Assembly: GCF_021300775.1 (NCBI RefSeq)
Contig: NZ_JAJTJP010000003.1
Location: 248,001 to 312,000, forward strand
Reading direction: 5' to 3'
DNA: 64,000 nt
From: Parvimonas micra
Lineage (GTDB): Bacteria; Bacillota; Clostridia; Tissierellales; Peptoniphilaceae
How positions within the stretch are numbered: the first letter of the stretch is position 1; each line of letters opens with the position of its first letter. Shown here one piece after another: positions 63,711 through 64,000 of this stretch. The notes under the pieces are model-generated. The model did not search any database. It saw nothing but the letters and a program-made list of their open reading frames with translations, and was not told where the DNA came from. The position numbers were made by a program, and so were the translations under genes.

Positions 63711-64000
63711 TTAATTAAAGTAAATAAGTATTCCTGCTATTATAATTACTAAAAGTATTCCCAAAAGAATATTTTTTCTTTTTATTCTTTTATCTTCATA
63801 TTCATCTGCAGATTTTTCAAAATCTTTAAGTATATCTTTAGGAATTGAAACCCTATTTACCTCTTTTTTTTCTCCGTCTTTATAAGTATAGTAAAGTTGT
63901 TCTCCATCAATCATTTTATAGGAATAGTTTCCAATACTATAACCACTTTCAAAATTAGATGAATTAGAATTTGATGTGGGAATAATACTTTTTTCTGTAA
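63711..64000 (-). CDS. Tail-anchored membrane protein, partial (runs off the right edge)
   Basis: The frame stays open to the window edge, so the methionine at 63914 is internal; 95 residues are visible. A Ser/Asn-rich stretch and a repeat-like segment YSIGNYSYKMIDGEQLYYTY lead to a charged region (DKRIKRK) and a C-terminal membrane helix (ILLGILLVIIIAGILI). Family unknown. Confidence 0.65.
   Translation of the reverse strand, partial: TEKSIIPTSNSNSSNFESGYSIGNYSYKMIDGEQLYYTYKDGEKKEVNRVSIPKDILKDFEKSADEYEDKRIKRKNILLGILLVIIIAGILIYFN

Noticed and set aside
63711-63914. 67-residue protein starting at 63914
   Set aside because: The frame is open to the window edge and the coding character continues upstream, so the methionine is internal to a larger partial gene.

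Overview
The window is a very AT-rich chromosomal segment from a low-GC Gram-positive anaerobe. Gene families, Shine-Dalgarno sites (AGGAGG-like), consensus sigma-A promoters, two T-box leaders, sortase and lipobox signals, a glycyl-radical enzyme pair and cell-wall-binding surface proteins all fit Tissierellia/Peptoniphilaceae, most like Parvimonas. That assignment is my inference from protein style; no 16S rRNA is present. Most genes are on the minus strand.

Layout from left to right: a branched-chain amino acid carrier (brnQ) with an unexpected C-terminal ribbon-helix-helix domain; the str operon (rpsL-rpsG-fusA-tuf, read right to left); a lipase-like protein and a nitroreductase; a MurT-like small ORF with its own strong promoter; an arginine/carbamoyl-phosphate operon (arcB-arcC plus a DMT exporter, no arcA); a divergent AraC regulator with two DNA-binding domains; an IS3 remnant; a 2220-residue secreted subtilase with haemoglobin-interacting-like and cell-wall-binding modules; a 58-residue winged-helix protein. 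Then comes a block of 14 intact tRNA genes ending in a duplicated, interrupted tRNA-Phe.

The middle holds the t6A operon (tsaE-tsaB-rimI-tsaD), a 1505-residue leucine-rich-repeat surface protein with an internal sorting-like signal, yjjI-yjjW, an acetyltransferase between copies of a palindromic repeat, a bicupin, a broken symporter gene, a Crp/Fnr regulator with a CPBP protease, thrS and hisS (T-box between them), mscL, two methyltransferase-like genes and a second acetyltransferase, a 390-bp hairpin-rich repeat cassette and rny.

The right part holds a T-box-controlled tyrS-udk-ybaK-mobA operon, a MgtC-like protein, lipoproteins, a TcaA-like membrane protein, pepF, a two-gene ABC exporter, a cell-wall cluster (FHA protein, SEDS glycosyltransferase, class B PBP, DsrE-like protein) and an ABC-F protein. 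The ABC-F gene is preceded by a leader with two tiny ORFs, a terminator and a perfect 10-bp antiterminator, which looks like antibiotic-responsive attenuation. A membrane protein runs off the right edge.

The best candidates for new biology are the ABC-F attenuator, the interspersed hairpin repeats (including the GNAT gene between two copies), the LRR protein that looks like two secreted proteins fused head to tail, the BrnQ-RHH fusion, and the split tRNA-Phe copy.
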